DNA of 64,000 nt from Liolophura sinensis (GCF_032854445.1 NC_088295.1:60619249-60683248); one strand, 5' to 3'; positions 1 to 13,200 are shown, numbered from the stretch's first letter. Notes: generated from the letters alone by a model not told the origin. Numbers and translations are program-made.

Positions 1-78
1 TCTACACTAAGGTTTTACCAATATACATGTATATATAATGTGTATGAATATACATATATACATAATTATTATATAACT

Positions 79-345
79 GAGCCTCCGTGGCTCAGTTGGT
101 TAGCGCGGTAGCGCAGCGTAATGACCCAGGAGCCTCTCACCAATGCGGTCGCTGTGAGTTCAAGTCTAGCTCATGCTGGATTCCTCTTCGGCCATACATG
201 GAAAGGTCCGTCAGCAACCTGCGGATTGTTGTGTGTTTACCCCGGGCTCTGCCCGGTTTCCTCCCACCATAATGCTGGCCGCCATCGTATAAGTGAAATA
301 TTCTTGAGTACGGCGTAAAACACCAATCAAATAAATAAATAAAGA
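79..345 (+). mobile_element. tRNA-derived SINE, family A, near full length
   Basis: The head GCCTCCGTGGCTCAGTTGGT is an A-box-like tRNA start, with GAGTTCAAGTC as B box. The body has CCCGGGCTCTGCCCGGTTTC, and the 3' end runs AAATATTCTTGAGTACGGCG to AAATAAATAAATAAA. It defines the orientation of the other family A copies. Confidence 0.85.
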
Positions 346-1257
346 AATTATTTAGAATGTATACATATGCATAAACATACATTTGGAATACAAATAACAG
401 TTAAGGACAGATACAGAATTATTTTTAAATTAGGCTGCAACTGTGAATAACTTTATGTCATTCTTGTAGGCGCTAATCTTAAGTTGTTTACGACAGAGAC
501 GATTTTTTTCATGAATGGAAGTGAGGAGTGAAGCCGTCACCCCTGGCTGGATTATTTTTAGTTATTAGTGAACAGGTTTGTGGTATGGAAACAGTTATTA
601 TGGATGTCATCTTTCTTGTTAATGAAGAGACTTTCTGCTTTGTTAACGTCACTTTGTTCGTTTGTTACATGTGACCAGTCAGTGTTCTGGACCACTGTAA
701 TAAAATTAGGTTTTTCATCACGAGTATATTTTCTGTATGAAATGGGCTTACTTGCAGGGTGTTTGATTTCATAATATTGAAAGTGGTCCGATACTTTGTT
801 TAACATTTCTTTCCTTTTGGGTCATATTTCCCCATTTTTCTGTCGCTTTGTTAACTGCTCTAAACGCTAATGCCTTCATATTGCCACCGTCTGTTACTTT
901 TTTGACAGAACACGAAATTGGCCAATCATTAGGGGTATTTTTGCAAACAGGTAAACCTGATGTCTCTTCTACTGGTTACAAATGTTCAATCTTTCACCGG
1001 GAATGGGATGAGAAGTAACGTTGTCACGAGAAGGGTGTAGTGGGACATCCACATTTTTAGATTCAAAAAAATACATAAATCCTCATACAAAACTCGCTTA
1101 ACTGCGGGGTCAAAAATCAGTACCACCAAACTTGTATCCTTTCCCTTAATGAAGGCACTACAAAAAGTAATCATTTTGGAACTAATACTGTTGTGCAATT
1201 GCAAAAATTCCACACGTTAACTGTATGTGGATATTTAAAAACTCTAAATGTCTCATT
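346..1257. other. No recognisable gene
   Basis: AT-rich sequence with only short chance frames; no domain, repeat or RNA gene recognised. Confidence 0.6.
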
Positions 1258-2510
1258 GAACAACTAGACGCTCATATACAGGTTCCCTATCAGGAATACT
1301 CGGGTTTTCTCCACTGTTTATATTACTATTTCTCCCAGTGACTGAATACATAGAATCTCATCGCTAATTGTTTCAGTGTTTAATAAAACCGGTCACGGTT
1401 ACATTAACGTCAGAGGTAACAAAATCTTCTTCAGTTCCACTACATACAAGGGTTACCATTCATGGGGTGTTTCCATATTCATTGAGTTGCCTGAATTTCT
1501 CATTAATAATATCCATGTGAAATTTGGGGGAACAATATATCAATAGTGTATAGGTATTCCGATGGGTACAAACTGTTCCCCCTGTTTGGCCGCCCTATAC
1601 CTGTTCTCATATGAATACATCTGTATGCACAAACTATGCGCGATCTTTCTGATTCACTAAACGGTATACTGATTATCTGCTAACATTAAACAATACATAT
1701 TTAGCAAAGGCTGTGAAAGATATTTACCCACCTTCACTGGATTTAAAGGAAACCACAGACTCTTCAGATGGTACATCTTATCAGGACTTATAAAGACCGG
1801 TTTCCTCTCTCGCAGACTGTACGACAATTGGGATAGTTTCAATTTTGCTGTGTATATTATCCTTACTTGGACAGCAATATGCCGAAGGGTCCTGCATATG
1901 GCGTGTACATATCTCGCCTGTAGCATTTGTTAGATCCTGTGTGTTGTGTGGCGATTTCAGTCAACGTCACAGGTTAATACTGTAAAAACTAGTGTGTCAA
2001 GATTACTTCATCAAACGCCTTCACTCAAAGATTCTTAAGCTATACAATGAGTATACTTCTCTTGTAAGTAGCTATGAACAGAGCGTTCAGAAACTCTGGC
2101 GTACTCTTTCATGATTGTGTATAATTCCGCTTAATCTTGGGCTAGGGGCCGTATTCATCGTATTAAATTAGGTCGCCACGTTGTCTATATGAACAGTTAC
2201 AATCAAAGTGCAACTGACATACATATTTTGTTATTGACAAGCATTCTAGCATGGTACACGATTTGAATACTGATTTCACTCAGTCACCTAAAACATTCTT
2301 TCCGTCATCATCGAAAACTGTTGACTGCTTCTCTTTGCATGATTCCGTCCTGTTTTCATACTTTATATACTTTCTTATTTTTTTTTGATGAAATTTGTTA
2401 TACGTCGCCTTGGGAATTGGTTTTGCGATTATTGACCTGGAACGCCCCTTTTAACTGACAGCTGTTATACGAATGTCTGTTTTGACGCATAGATCTGATG
2501 TGTTTGCTTC
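1258..2510 (+). pseudogene. Penelope-like element reverse transcriptase relic, copy 1
   Basis: A decayed frame gives VFNKTGHGYINVRGNKIFFS-like sequence, then IYQ-QCIGIPMGTNCSP and LADLYLFSYE (about 1530-1610), the PLE signature GIPMGTNCAPLLADL. The thumb region follows: SPDKMYH opposite strand, YLDSNMPKGPAYGVYISRL, CVLCGDFSQRHR and FIKRLHSKILKLYNEY (1870-2060). Homologous to copy 2 along its length, including the tail ATTGACCTGGAACG near 2435. Confidence 0.82.
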
Positions 2511-2814
2511 ATCCATTATGTCTAAATAGGTTTCTACCTTTGACTGAATAATATGTTTATCCGTACTGAAATTTCTGTTTCCTCATTTCGGGTTCAGCTG
2601 GTACACCTTGTGGCGTGACAGTCAAGTTGTCAAAGTGCAAAGCATTGCGGGATCTATCCTAATGAATTGTGGGTATTTATTTACTGATAACATGGAGTGA
2701 AACTTTAAAAGAGCCATTTGTTGTCTGAGGGAACTTTTTATTTTCCAACAACAAGAATTTAACGCTCCGTTTTTAACTAAAGATAACGGTCTGTCAGCAT
2801 CTAAGATATCTCAA

Positions 2815-3045
2815 CTGTTTGTGTAAATACATACGTTGTAGCAATTTACACCTTCCCTAGCACCATGGCTTAAGACGAATTAGGTAAAAATGTAGTGATG
2901 TTAATTGCCATTTATTAGATATCACTGGTCTAGAGGTACTCAAAATGCTGTGTTGTCCTCACATTTAACACACAACTACATTAAAACAATATAAAGGATT
3001 TAGTCCTCGGGGCTGCTTAGTCTACCAGCAAAATCCAGAATACAA
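2815..3045. repeat. Dispersed repeat family member
   Basis: It shares blocks such as TAGCACCATGGCTTAAG, ATCACTGGTCTAGAGGTACT and CTCAAAATGCTG with copies at 11100-11260, 13030-13200 and 19910-20110. Non-coding. Confidence 0.65.
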
Positions 3046-3584
3046 TTACTATATTATAAAATGGCGGAGATCAAGTAGTGACACGCGAAATGTGCTGAAC
3101 AAGCTATCGAAAAATGGGAAACATGAGAAACAACTGGCTTGTTTAACTCTCAGATCAGCGTCCAAATTCGGATGGATTATTCCGGCTTCCAAAGGCGAGT
3201 CAGATTACCTAAATATATAATCCACAGTTAAAATGAATTTCTCAGTTTACGAATGACAGTGCTTTATCCCCCAACTGCCTGTGAATGTGTAACTTGTCAG
3301 GGTGGACGAGTTGACAGTAGCGTCAGGGAACGTCTCAATTCACAATTGACATTCTGAATTTCGCTACACCCCACGACTCTTTAAACAGTTTCAGGGGGTT
3401 ATTCGTGATACGGACTTACACCACTGGTTATGTTGTTTGGGAAATGTCAATGAATGAATTGTGCATTAAATAAGCCATTCATTTAGTCTGACTTAGCCAT
3501 TAAATAAGCTATATTAATCCGGGACAAGACCATGCGCATTAGTAACCCTCATTTGGGTCATTAAGAAAATTATTTATGTACATT

Positions 3585-4520
3585 TACTGAACAAAAAATA
3601 TAAACGCAACGCTTGTGTTTTTGCAATATTTTGCAAGATAATGCTGTGATTTTTGTTAGTGTATTACCGAGGGGTGGCCAAGAGCAAAACCCTACACAGT
3701 GTACATCCCAGTCTCCAAAACCGAAGTGTTGTCGATTTGAAGCCTCTTCATCGTTTGACTGGCCAAAAGAGTGTGGCTGTATATGTAGTATTTAGAAATC
3801 TGTAACGTCTTCCCTGGCACTCCTTACTCCCAAGTGTACAAACGTCTAACCGTACAGTACAAGTTCTGTCAAAAGACACGATGCTAGAGATGCCACAAAA
3901 CCAAGGAGCGCGGCATCAGCATGATCGCCACGGGCATGACCCTTAGAGTGGGACCAGAAAGCTTAACGTTAACGTGTCCACGATAAGTCGTCTCAGACGA
4001 CGTTATGAAGAATTCGGCCCGTGCCGGCCGACCGCATGTAATGACCAAACCATCATATTCGCCTCCTCGGCCGTTTCCGACCAGCCATTGCCACAGCTTA
4101 TAAAACAGTTGGGCTCCATAACAACCGGATTTCCGCTCAAATGGCTCGGGATTGCCTCAGAGAAGCAAATCCTGTGCCCAACAGTCGTCCCATTTGTCCA
4201 GCGCCATGGGATAACATTTCAGAATGTCCCCATGTTACTGCTGTATGCAGAGTATTTCTGCAGACAGAAAACGTTGAAGCGCTCGACTGGCCAGCGTACT
4301 CACTTGATCTGTTCCCAATTGAACACCTGCGTGTCCGTCGGCGACTTACAGTTCCGGGTACTATCGTAGAGTTGCGTTTGGTCCTCACACAGGAGTAGGA
4401 AAACATTCCGCAAGTCACAACCGATCATCTTATCAGGTCTATGATGTGTAGCATTGCAGCAAGAAAACGGCGGGCATACTCGGTACTGAAGTGCGGGATT
4501 TCCCAAACTGACCCCACCCC
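3585..4520 (+). pseudogene. Tc1-like transposase relic 1
   Basis: The left end shows a Tc1-type terminus (GAACAAAAAATATAAACGCA). HTH region: VSTISRLRRRYEEFG (3974-4015 frame). Then MARDCLREANPVPNSRP. The DDE C-terminal part: CPHVTAVCRVFLQTENVEAL and DWPAYSLDLFPIEHL (expected WPAxSPDLxPIEHLW). The core between is deleted and the frame is broken. The right terminal repeat is not recognisable. Confidence 0.82.
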
Positions 4521-4689
4521 TGTTTCCTAACCTGCCTCAGCGTTACCATCCGTGGTCCGTTTCCATTGGTTATGGAATGTATCGCTAAGAAATGAACATG
4601 AACCCCTGAAAAACGTTTAAAAAAAACAAAAAAGGGTTAGCAATGGTTGTCCGTTTCCATGGGTTATGGAAATGTATTGCTAAGAGCCC

Positions 4690-5615
4690 ATTTCATGAGC
4701 CCCTGCGATACAGATTGGGTATATCTCTACTTCGGATTTCTCCACTGTCTATGCTAAAATTCCTCACACAGATTTAACTGATAGAATTTCACCACTAATT
4801 GTATCGGTGTTTAATAAAACTAGTCACCGCTGCATTAATGTCAAAGGCAACAAAGCGTTCTTCAGTTCAACTACATTCAAGAGCTACCCTTCATGAACTG
4901 CTTGAGTTACTCATGAATAACATCGACGTGAAATTCGGGGAAACCATATATCAACAGTGTATAGCTATTCCAATTGGTACCAATTGTGACCCTTTCTGGC
5001 TGATTTATACCTGTTCGCGTATGAATACAATAATATGCAGAAACTATTAACGAGTAATGTTCAACAGGCGTGATCTTTCTCATTCACTAAACGGTATATT
5101 GATGATCTGCTAGCTTTAACCAATCCAGCTGTGAAAGATATTTATTCACTGTCGTTGAATTGAAACCACAGACTTTCCAGAGGGTGCATTACATCTATAT
5201 TTGTGCAAAAGACCAACACGGTTTCCTCTCTCTCGGACTGTACGACTTGAGGGATAGTTTCAACATTGACACTGTAAATTATCATTACTTGGACAGAAAT
5301 ATACTGATGGGTCCTGCATATGGCGTGTACATATCTCACCTTGTAGAGTTTGTTAAATCCTGCGCGTTGTGTGATGATTTCAATCAAGGTCACACGTTTT
5401 TACTGTAAAAACTAGTATGTCAAGGTTATTTCATCAAGCGCCTCTACTCCAAGTATCTATGTTTTACAATGAGTACAATTCTCTTGTTAGTAAATATGGA
5501 CTGAGCATTTAAACACTGCTCGTTTTTGGTATTGACCTTTGCATTATTGACCCGGAACGTCCCTATTGGTTGACGACTGGTGTACGAATGTCTCTTTCGA
5601 TGCATAGACAGCTAC
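4690..5615 (+). pseudogene. Penelope-like element reverse transcriptase relic, copy 2
   Basis: Decayed frames read DFSTVYAKIPHTDLTDRISP, VFNKTSHRCINVKGNKAFFS, then NNIDVKFGETIYQQCIAIPI and GTNCDP; YIDDLLALTNPA-like; NYHYLDRNILMGPAYGVYIS; CALCDDFNQGHTFLL. Same orientation and order as copy 1, about 3.4 kb away. No GIY-YIG endonuclease domain was recognised. Confidence 0.82.
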
Positions 5616-5619
5616 AAGT

Positions 5620-5950
5620 GCCACAGTGCCATCACAAGACTGAGCCAGAATTTTAGCGGACGGGACGTACCATAGACCGACAATGCCAAGTGAAGACCTA
5701 TTGATTGTGATCAAACACTTCCAGCGTTCAGCACAGCAGCTACCATCTCAGATCGACAAGGAGTTATCAGCCCTTATACTGTACGCAGGCGATTTTGCAC
5801 TGTCTTCTTATGTAAGGCCATTTCTGACCCGTATGAAGCAAATTGCACGTGTATAAAGGTCGCTGAGATGCAGACAGTGGTTACTTCGACGCTGACATGG
5901 CATTCCCTTTACTGATGAAAAGGCGTTGTGTGGTATGAACTTTGGACATC
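5620..5950 (+). pseudogene. Tc1-like transposase relic 2
   Basis: Degraded frames give ISPYTVRRRF (HTH-to-catalytic linker), PFLTRMKQIARV, LRCRQWLLRR and GIPFTDEKAL, which aligns with the Tc1 segment ...RQWxxVLFSDESRF. It directly follows Penelope-like copy 2. Confidence 0.6.
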
Positions 5951-6859
5951 TTGTATATTCCATTTCTTCTACATCAAGATTACATTGTATATTTTCCAGT
6001 AACTTTTGTCATTACTAATGCGTAACTGTCTTATAAATATTACTGCATATTATATTATATGTACGCACAGAATGAACTTTAAGCAAGGTGTTTAACTACA
6101 GCAACCGTTCGAAACATTCAAAAATTAACTGATGATAAGCCAATATCTTGTTGAGACATGCACATACCATGTATGTTCATGTACTTTCTGAAATTCACCT
6201 TTAAACTTATTTTGAGTCAATTTGCCGTGGCATAATTCAAGCTACCAAATTAAAGAGAAGCTGTATAGCCAGCTTTGTGAACTTTTCGAATCCATCTCTC
6301 ATTATTATTACTTCATCCCTACCCGTGATGACAAGTGATTTCTATTTGTAGACGGGAAAGAAGTACCCGAGGGTGATGTTTAATGTGATATGAATGACTG
6401 ATATCTTGACTGAATTGAACAAGTGCACATTTCAGTATCACATGGCCCTCCTAGGAAAGCATGAGCTATTTCGTACAGAATGAGATATTTATTCCTACCT
6501 TAATTACAATGCCTGGTCAATCGAGCTTCTCTGAAAATCAAGGTGTTATGTAACTTCAGTCACACACTTGTTCTGCTTTCTACTCAATGCCAACGAGTTA
6601 GCTTTCAAATTTTGAACATAGAATACAGGCATTGCTTTTGGGTTTGTTTTTATCAATTTTATGCCTGTGACCCCAAACCACGATACCATATAACTTATAA
6701 TGTCTGTCTGGGGCACCTTTTTAAATTACCCAATGGTTAATCAGCAAATAGACCAGTTTGTTCCACCTGGGAATCCATTTTCTCCTCTCCCTTGTCACGA
6801 ACATACTGATATTCCGCATACCTTTCTTCCGCAAAGCCAACCCTACAATTTTGCAGTTT

Positions 6860-9490
6860 TAAGCATATGAAATTCAACTCTGTTGATCGTAGTGATGACA
6901 AACAAAACAGGATAAATACTGATGACAACATTGTCGAAAAAATCCACTGGGACAGCAGTAATGCCCACCAATCGAAACACTATTGTGAAGACAAATTAAA
7001 TGCAGAATTAAATTGCTACATTAATATTAAGCTACAGATTCTGAAAATCAGCTTTCCGTATTCCACCTTAACGTTTGGAGCTCGAGAAAGCATTTTGATG
7101 AAATCTCCGCATATCTCCAAAGCTTAGATCAGGATTTTCCCGTGATAGGTCGTGCTAAAAGCTGGTTGAACTCAGCAACCGAATCCCTTTATAACACTCT
7201 AGGCTATTTCTCTGTTTCACCTACCAGAAAACATGAAAAAGTGATGATGTAGTTTTATATGTTAAAGAATATATTCGAAGTGTGAAAGAAAGCCATGATT
7301 TATGTTTTAAGTTCAAACGAGTGTTTATGAATCTTTGAAGTTAGAGTAAACAATATTGTTGGAATTGTCTATGGTCCCCCGGGAGGGAATGTCATTACTA
7401 AGTACAATCTCAATAAGTAAAAATTGCATACTGATGGGCGATTTCAATATCGATCTCTTTAAAACTGAATCACATGCCCCAACCCATCATTCCTGGACAT
7501 TCTTAAATGCAAATATTTTTTCTCTGTGATCATCAAACCAACTCATGTTAGCAACAATTCCGCCATCTTATTAGACGATATCTTCATTAATTTCCATGAA
7601 CAAAACGTATTATCCGAAACTTACATGATATATATTTCCCTACCGTAAGAATTAAAACCAATAAACGAAAAAAATTATTAGCGATGGGTAACATACGGCT
7701 CGATACAATCTGTCTATAACAAATGACATGGCCAAATCGAAGTACAGGTACGAAATACACATTATACAGAATTAAACTTTACAGCCTACGTAGCTTATCT
7801 AGGAAAACATAATTCGGAAACAAATTTAACGAAGTTCACAATGATGTTAAAGGAACTTGGAAAGTACTTAACCAACTGCTTGGTACAAAAGCAGAAAATC
7901 GCTACCTGATGTTTTCGAAATAAATAACATTGACATCTGCGACAAGCAGTCTATTACTGACAGTGTCAATAACTAGTTTATATCCGTAGCTTCCAACATG
8001 GATAATAATATACCGTGTCTCATGACTTTACTTTCATGAGTATCTCACTGAGCCAATCCCTAACGAATTCCATTTTGACCCGGTGTCCAAGAAATGGTCA
8101 CATCGGTTGTACTTAACTGTAAATCATCTCCTCCTGGAATAGATGGCTTTCCGATGTCAGTATTGAAAATATCTTCAAACGCTATTGCTGATCCGCTAGC
8201 GCATATTATTAATTTGCCAATGTTAACGGGCCGGTTTCCTAATTCGTTAAACATGGTCAAAGTTACACCAGTTTATATATCAGGAAGTTGCAAAAAAAAA
8301 AAAATGGAAAAGTATCCGCCAATTTCAGTTCTGCCCTGTATCAGTAAAATTTTTGAAAAAGTCACAGTCCTTTACTATTTTTTATCTACATTAATGAAAT
8401 CTTTGATGCCACCAGCTTAGTAAAATGTATCTTATTTGCCGACGATACTAGTATCCATACCTCCATAAGAGTCAAAATAATGCAATAAACATAATGGAAA
8501 TGGAATTAACTAAAGCTCATCAATAGCTTTCGGCCAAACGCCTTTCACTTAATATGGCCAAAACTAAGTACATGCTAATAGAAGTAACAGGAGGCACACA
8601 AATTAATTAAATTAATTTAATTCATTAAATTTATTAAACAACAGCGAAATTATCTCTATTTCAGAATTTAAATTCTTTGGAATTCTCTTTGATAACAAGC
8701 TTTCATATGTCTCTCATATAAAGGACATCTGAAAAAAAATATCCAGAAACATAAAAGTCATAAGCCACATAAAATGTTCACTGAACAAAAATGCTTTGTT
8801 GAGTGATTAACCCTTATTTAACATATGTAAATTCCTTTTGGGCAAATACCTATCTGAGTCATCTCAAGTCTAGAAATTCTACAGAAATGATCGATTCCCA
8901 TCATCACTTTCTCTCATAAGACATAACACACAGTTCCACTCTTCAAATCATCGAGGATTCGACGTCTGTCTTGTATTATTCAGTTCTCTTGACTTCTAAT
9001 CACACAAATTTATGTTTCATCCCCATCGACTACCATACTCTATCCGACTGTCCTTTCGAAAACAATCACATATCCACGCCTACCTCACCATAACCCAGAC
9101 ATCCAGCCTACACAAACCATTTTTAAAGTAATTTTTCCTACCACACACTCAGGGTAGTCAACCGTCGTGAATGGAACAAACTGCCGTTCTTTACAAAGAA
9201 CGCATATAAAATTCTGTATTTATGTACGTGTTATTGCTATATAGTGGTTTCTTGTGGATCTATTTTCTTTCTACCTTTCATTTGTTCTCTTGTTGTTTTC
9301 AAATCTCTTATGGTACATGTGTGACTTCTACACAGAACAATCTTTTTTATATATAACTATTGGGATAGAACAAGTCCATAGGACTTTATTTACCCCCCCC
9401 CCCCCCCGCCCACTCCTCCAAAATCCAAAGATATTTGCCTACTCGTGTACTGAACTATACGGTTAATAAATAAAACAAATAAATAATAAA
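6860..9490 (+). pseudogene. Jockey/CR1-type LINE relic (endonuclease and reverse transcriptase fragments)
   Basis: Fragments in order: KHYCEDKLNAELNCYIN; HFDEISAYLQSLDQDFPVI-like (7095-7145); KSWLNSATESLYNTLGYFSV; VYGPPGG; LMGDFNIDLFK (endonuclease, 7432-7455); ILLDDIFINF; then reverse transcriptase SSPPGIDGFPMSVLK and FPNSLNMVKVTPVYISG (8120-8300), ISVLPCISKIFEKV, a deletion, LVKCILFADDTSIHTS (8420-8465), RLSLNMAKTKYML and FKFFGILFDNKLSYVSHIKD. Many stops and shifts make it a dead copy. The tail near 9463-9490 is AATAAATAAAACAAATAAAT. Confidence 0.85.
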
Positions 9491-9494
9491 CATT

Positions 9495-10486
9495 ATCCTT
9501 CCCAATGATGTAGCCTCACACAGGATAAAACCGAATCCCTCTGAAATATTTAACAATCTATTGCGTTTTTAGATATATATCCATGTATTCTGAAGAAGGG
9601 GATATACATGTACCGTGCAAATTTTACTCTGAGCCGCCATAATTGGTATGGCACAGGATAAAACTGAAGATATGTGAATCCTGGGGATCGGTACATTCTC
9701 ATGTAGAATATACACCAGAAAGATTTATACTCTGCACCAGGCTATATGGCATGGGATGCTCAATATGTTACATTTTTCAACCATATACATGTAGTTTGAT
9801 GCCTGGCACAGGATAAACTTAAATTGTGTGAATTTCTATTTTTGACTGTTTGCGGGGATTTCGGTATATTGTGAAGGGAAGTAATTTATTCTGTGCCACG
9901 TCATATGATATCGCATGTGTTTTTTTTTTTTTTTTGATTTTTAAAGTTTTTATTTTTATCTTTTCGAATGTATATATTTTCAAGCAGAATATACGGAAGA
10001 TTGTATATTCTAAGGAAGAGTATATAATGAAGTACCAATTTATTCTGTTCCAGAATATATCATATGGTATCTAATGATAATAATGACTAATAGAAAACAG
10101 GGAACTGGGAATAGTGACAGGAAAATGAGAATAGGGACAGAAAACTGGGAACTGGAATCAGAGAAATGGTAATCAACTTCAGGTGAGTTCTACATATACA
10201 TTATGATGAAATGATAGGGTAGAAATATATGTATAAAGCTGTTTCTCATTTGATTAAACAGTCTGTCCCTTTGCATTCTTTTAATGTCATTACGTATTAA
10301 ATTTATCTGACGACAAAACGGCTATTTTAATAAATCTAGACTAGTGGTGTAGTGGTGTCTAAAATATTTTATTTCACATCGAAGCATTTGTTTACCTAAA
10401 TTTGCTTAATCTATGGCCTTAGAGGACGTGTTTGTGCTACTTTTTTTTTAGTAAACGGGCGGAATAAAACCCTGAACGATGTATGC
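9495..10486. other. No recognisable gene; short repeated motif
   Basis: A motif GCACAGGATAAA recurs four times (about 9517, 9652, 9806 and related GTGCCACG at 9893), each after ATGGCATGGGATG-like text. Non-coding. Confidence 0.5.
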
Positions 10487-11260
10487 TGATAAGAGGCCGA
10501 ATTGCACCCTTAATACGTGTAAACATTTGCCAACTGTCAGAGTGTTGTTACTGCTCTGCATTAAGTAGTAGCACTGATAAAAAATGAGATATTTGCTAAG
10601 ACATGACCGTTTGGATACAGCTTTCGTATCTGCATGAGATTGTCAGAAATGATTCTGTCTTTCTTTCTCGCGAGATGAAGACCACATTTTTAAAAAAGAA
10701 GAAAACACAATGTTATTTTTTAATATTACTATTCTGAAGTTGTACGTGTCTTTAAGCTTATACCTGTATCAAGCAAGGTTAATTGTAGAAATGGATGAGG
10801 AGAGTCGTTTATTTTCTTATTCTATTTTAAAGTATTTCAAATCTGTCGGTATCTTAAAAATGCCCTGTAAACGTGGGAATATTTTCATTTTCCTGTCCAA
10901 ACAGTGACGATCGTCCGTCGTTCGTTTATGCTGTATTCGCTTGCTCTGAAAAATAATATATTTTAAGACTTACAGCATAGAGTGTAAGATCAGAGCAGTG
11001 ATGGGGGTGTAATAGCTAGCAAATGTTCACACGTTACCGGTGAAATACGGCCTCTTGTAAATTTACCTCGGTCAGCATTTTATCATAATTATTTAGGTAA
11101 ATGCTTAAACCGTAGCAAATTACACCGCCCCTAGCGCCATGGCTCAAACAGAATTAGGGGAAAATGTTACTCGTCACTGGACTAGAATTACTCAAAATGC
11201 TACCACATTTAACATACAATGACATACAAACAATGGAACACAGTAGATGAAAACTGCTCA
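10487..11260. repeat. Dispersed repeat with inverted arms
   Basis: The segment 10487-10600 is an inverted imperfect copy of 10960-11065 (GGCAAATGTTTACACG versus AGCAAATGTTCACACG, both next to CGGCCTCTT). The right part 11065-11260 belongs to a family also seen at 2815-3045, 12915-13200, 19795-20110 and 20155-20305. Likely a foldback DNA element. Confidence 0.6.
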
Positions 11261-11729
11261 TGTATGAAACTTGTCGTACACGTCTCTTGTGCTTCAAAGT
11301 TGAGAACATGGAAAAAGTAGTTAACCTTCTTTGCCTTAACAGTTGCTTCAACTTGCAACACACCAGTTAACTATTTAGTGTTAATGGGACGGAAAGATTA
11401 AATCGTTCCGGGAAATGTGCAGAAACGTCATTGCTCCCTCGTCAAAGCCCATCAACCCATTAGCTAAACCACGGCAGACTTAATTGCTCCAAAGCGGCTT
11501 ATCTACATAGCTCGCTTGAAATGTACTTCAGTGTGATCTCCCCTGTGTTAAAAAACAACTGCGGTTATTTCAGTTACTCATACAACATAGGTCACTACAT
11601 GTAAATCATCAGTAAGGGCTCAGATGTTTGTGACTGAAATTGTCCCACAAAGATCATAATTCAACAGCACAATTGAGAACCACTTCACAAGTCTGATCCG
11701 TGCGTAAAGCCCAGGGTACACGGACAAAG

Positions 11730-11937
11730 TTTCTTGTCTCTGCAACAAAGATTCATCCTGACTCTGGGGAAATGGATCCAATTTCTTGTCTCTGCAACAA
11801 AGATTCATCCTGACTCTAGAAAAATGGACCCAGTTTCTTGTCTCTGCAACAAAGATTCATCCTGACTCTAGAAAAATGGATCCAATTTCTTGTCTCTGCA
11901 ACAAAGATTCATCCTGACTCTAGAAAAATGGATCCAA
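11730..11937. repeat. Minisatellite, 4 x 52 bp
   Basis: Units start at 11730, 11782, 11834 and 11886, each with TTTCTTGTCTCTGCAACAAA and ending near GGATCCAA. Units 2-4 share CTAGAAAAATGGA; unit 1 has CTGGGGAAATGGA. Confidence 0.92.
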
Positions 11938-12483
11938 AGATTTACGTTCTTTAATTTGTGCACACTGTCGTATATATACGTCATTGATTTATCCTGCATG
12001 ACTATGTCATGTGACTACGTTTCGAGCGAGGCGAGCAGCCATTTTTTGCCGCTGGAATATTAAAAAGCGAACAACAAATGTTGCTAATGCGCGAGCAAAC
12101 GATATTCTGGATGAGCTGAGGCCGGGATATGAAAGTCATCTTTCTTACAGCAAATGTTAGACTGAATTTTCTTTTGTCAGCACGTGGAGAGGTAAAAGGA
12201 CAGCACATGCGCATTCATGTAAAAGGTCTTTGATGACATAATTACCTTGTAAACGTGGGAATCTTTGGGCGACGCTGAAATTGTAACGGAAAACGGTGTT
12301 TTGATCTTTGTATCGCTGATGACGCCATTACATTGTCAGAGGGACTAATTACCTTTCAAGTATTAACAGCGGGACTCACACAGGTAATAGGGAGATTTTA
12401 AATTCCGTAATTTTGTTGACGGATTGACCTGGGATTGTTTGAATTGTAGCTTAAACTCACCTTCAAGAAAAATAGAGTGATTG

Positions 12484-12832
12484 AGTGAGTGCTCGGGGTT
12501 TAATGTCGTACTCAACAATTTTTCAGTCATATGACGACGAAGGAATCATTAGGGTGCATGTACGTGTAATGTGCCTCCTTGTTGCAGGACGGATTTCCAC
12601 CGCTTTAGTACTGCTTCACTGAGACGACTTACCGAAGGCAAGTAAGCCGCCCCGTACCATTATACTGATACGGGTCAACCAGTCGTTGCACTATCCCCGT
12701 CATGCTGAACGCCAAACGAGGAAGTTACAACTTCCTCTTTTAAAGTCTTAAGTGTGACTCGATCAAGGATTGATCCTGGATCTACCGGTCCCGAAGCGGA
12801 CGCTCTACCAACTGTGCTATCCGGGCCGGTTC
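12484..12832 (+). mobile_element. SINE-like repeat, family B
   Basis: Starts GAGTGCTCGGGGTTTAATGT, continues TTTCAGTCATATGACGACGA, CTCCTTGTTGCAGGACGGAT, and ends in an inverted tRNA-like block (GGATTGATCCTGGATCTACC, GCTCTACCAACTGTGCTATC). The tRNA head is therefore on the opposite strand. Copies also at 30498, 56255 and 49137. Confidence 0.78.
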
Positions 12833-12914
12833 AAGGAAAAAAGACGCTTGTGCACTCTTGGCATGAAAGTTGAGTCTAATAAAGGCAATATAAAAGATAG
12901 ACTTACAACAAAAC

Positions 12915-13200
12915 CAGATAAGGAACGACAGTGTCTAAGTTGGCAAATTGTCAGTTCCTCTGAAATAGGCTCTCTTGTCAATTTACCTATGTTAGAGTTC
13001 CAACTCTTCGTGTATTTGCCTAGAAAGTAGCAGCGTACACATTCCCGAGAAACATGGCCTAAGTAGAATTATATAAAAAAAATGAGTGATGAGACTTGTA
13101 AATGATCAGACGTCACAAGTCTAGAAATACTCACAATGCTGTGTATCGTCACATTTAACGTACAATCACAATAAACAGTGCAAAGGGACGGGGTCTCTAT
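12915..13200. repeat. Dispersed repeat family member
   Basis: Blocks GGAACGACAGTG, CTCTTGTCAATTTACCT and AGTCTAGAAATACTCACAAT are shared with the 11.0-, 19.8- and 20.2-kb copies. It directly follows a SINE at 12484-12832. Confidence 0.62.

Noticed and set aside
8060-8260. Minus-strand frame opposite the LINE relic
   Set aside because: It is the antisense of the reverse transcriptase fragment SSPPGIDGFPMSV.
12770-13030. Plus-strand 86-codon frame
   Set aside because: It lies across the tRNA-like end of a SINE and a dispersed repeat; not a gene.
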